Shown here: piece after piece, positions 63,158-64,000 of the stretch
How the letters are laid out: each line of letters starts with the position of its first letter
How positions within the stretch are numbered: the first letter of the stretch is position 1
NCBI RefSeq assembly: GCF_000703085.1
Contig: NZ_JNLL01000001.1
Coordinates: 1,612,001-1,676,000, forward strand
DNA from: Persephonella sp. KM09-Lau-8
GTDB lineage: Bacteria > Aquificota > Aquificia > Aquificales > Hydrogenothermaceae
DNA length: 64,000 bases
Direction of reading: 5' to 3'
The notes under the pieces: model-generated
What the model was told of the DNA's origin: nothing
Databases searched by the model: none
What the model saw: the letters and a program-made list of their open reading frames with translations, nothing else
Made by a program: the position numbers and the translations under genes

Positions 63158-64000
63158 TGGATAACAATCAACAGGATATGCAAAAAAGAATGTTTATTTT
63201 CTTTGCTATAGTTGCTGTGTTAATGATAGCTTATTCAATCTTTGCGTCATTTTTTATGTCTGACGATAAAAAGCAGGGAATCCAGCAAGCATCACAAAAA
63301 ACAGAAGTTGTTCAGAAAACGGAAACATCTCAAAATACGCAGACAACCCAGAAACCTCAGCAAAAACAGGAATCTTCGGTTATATACTCCACTGGAGGAA
63401 CATTTAATCTTTTATTGGATAGTAGAAGATTTAGAGCAGACGATTTGAAAAATTTAGTTACACTAAAAACTGAATTTGGGACAGTTAAATTTTCAAAAAT
63501 AGGTGGGAGAGTTGTATCAATTTATATAAACAGGTATAAAACAGATGTTATAGGTAATTTTTCAAAACAGAACAAAATTTTTCCTACAGAAATAATAACA
63601 ACCGATCCGCAAATAACTGCTCTGATTAACTTTTCTGAATATCAGGTCTCCCAGAACGGAAACAAACTGGTATTTATACTTGAAAAAAATGGAATAAAAG
63701 TAGTTAAAGAATTTATCCTTGAAAAAGCAGTATTTAAAATAAACATTAAGACAGAAGGACTTGATAAATATGGACTTGCAGTTATAAACGGTGTGGTTCC
63801 GGATAAAACAGAAAGAGATTTTGGTCATTATGGACCTGTCGTTAAAACAGAAGATAGGCTGCTACAACTTGATGAGAATATAGAAAAAGAACAGATAATA
63901 AGGGGTAAGATTCTATGGGCTGGAGAGGAAAATGAGTATTTTATACAGATGATAGCCAGTAAGGAAGGATTTCCAGCGACTCATATAATCCCCGTTGCAC
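63158..64000 (+). CDS. yidC: Membrane insertase YidC, 3' end beyond the window
   Basis: The frame is open from the ATG at 63158 (AGAGAGGTT upstream) to the window end, so 281 residues are visible. Residues 1-30 form the N-terminal transmembrane helix (MFIFFAIVAVLMIAYSIFASFF). A Gln/Lys/Thr-rich linker follows (about 40-85), then the periplasmic beta-supersandwich domain of Gram-negative YidC, with FGTVKFSKIGGRVVSIYI and KILWAGEENEYF. The C-terminal insertase part is off the window. YidC inserts subunit c of ATP synthase in E. coli; atpE lies 0.8 kb upstream. Confidence 0.93.

Overview
The window is 64 kb of dense, AT-rich bacterial chromosome. The proteins are rich in Lys, Glu and Ile. There are Kdo/LPS genes (kdsC, kdsD), a Wzz-like gene, lipoproteins and a predicted outer-membrane barrel, so the cell is Gram-negative. 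Gluconeogenic fba and fbp, the biosynthetic genes (trpE, aroC, argD, dapE, folK) and a subunit c with a signal peptide fit a thermophilic Aquificota chemolithoautotroph, perhaps Hydrogenothermaceae (Persephonella/Sulfurihydrogenibium type). That placement is inferred from protein character alone. No phage, insertion sequence or CRISPR array is visible. No gene-free stretch exceeds 300 bases; the longest (2775-2972) carries two divergent promoters and a palindrome.

Layout. 1-5.8 kb: a toxin-antitoxin pair cut by the window edge, folK, an L,D-transpeptidase, a coiled-coil lipoprotein, kdsC-methyltransferase, and three unfamiliar genes downstream of alaS. 5.8-15 kb: alaS, a short RlmN-like radical SAM gene, tRNA-Val and tRNA-Asp, an IclR regulator with dapE and a 57-residue ORF, trpE, a Wzz-like gene broken by an in-frame TGA, and hsp20. 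15-25 kb: Sel1 protein, DUF190-crcB-fbp, a second toxin-antitoxin pair whose toxin carries a frameshifting 13-bp duplication, Uma2 protein, fba, trmFO, an antiporter. 25-37 kb: moaE, aspC, ygfZ, tlyA, a LysR regulator, the operon tmk-holB-ricT-kdsD, nfu, glnE. 37-48 kb: DegP-like lipoprotein, a sigma factor, YqaA protein, a second Uma2 protein, a third toxin-antitoxin pair, tyrS, a PAS-GGDEF-EAL protein, argD, rnr. 48-54 kb: atpF'-atpF-atpH-atpA-atpG-atpD. 54-57.4 kb: Ras-like GTPase, 77-residue protein, Roadblock protein, and a large c-di-GMP protein. 57-64 kb: tsaD, ctp, aroC, then atpB (frameshifted)-usp-atpE followed by rpmH-rnpA-yidD-yidC (cut by the edge).

How the genes connect. fba and fbp supply gluconeogenesis; kdsC and kdsD act in Kdo synthesis. 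F1 and the stator subunits lie 7 kb from the Fo subunits a and c, which sit just upstream of yidC, whose product inserts subunit c in other bacteria; atpC is not in the window. The most system-like locus is 54099-57366. A CvnD/MglA-type GTPase and a Roadblock protein (the pair found in Streptomyces conservons and in MglA/MglB polarity switches) stand next to a protein read here as globin sensor + CZB zinc domain + degenerate GGDEF + intact EAL. Its leader holds an 11-bp inverted repeat ending at the start codon. Three genes are visibly interrupted (Wzz-like, vapC, atpB); each could be real decay or a base-call error and should be checked against reads.
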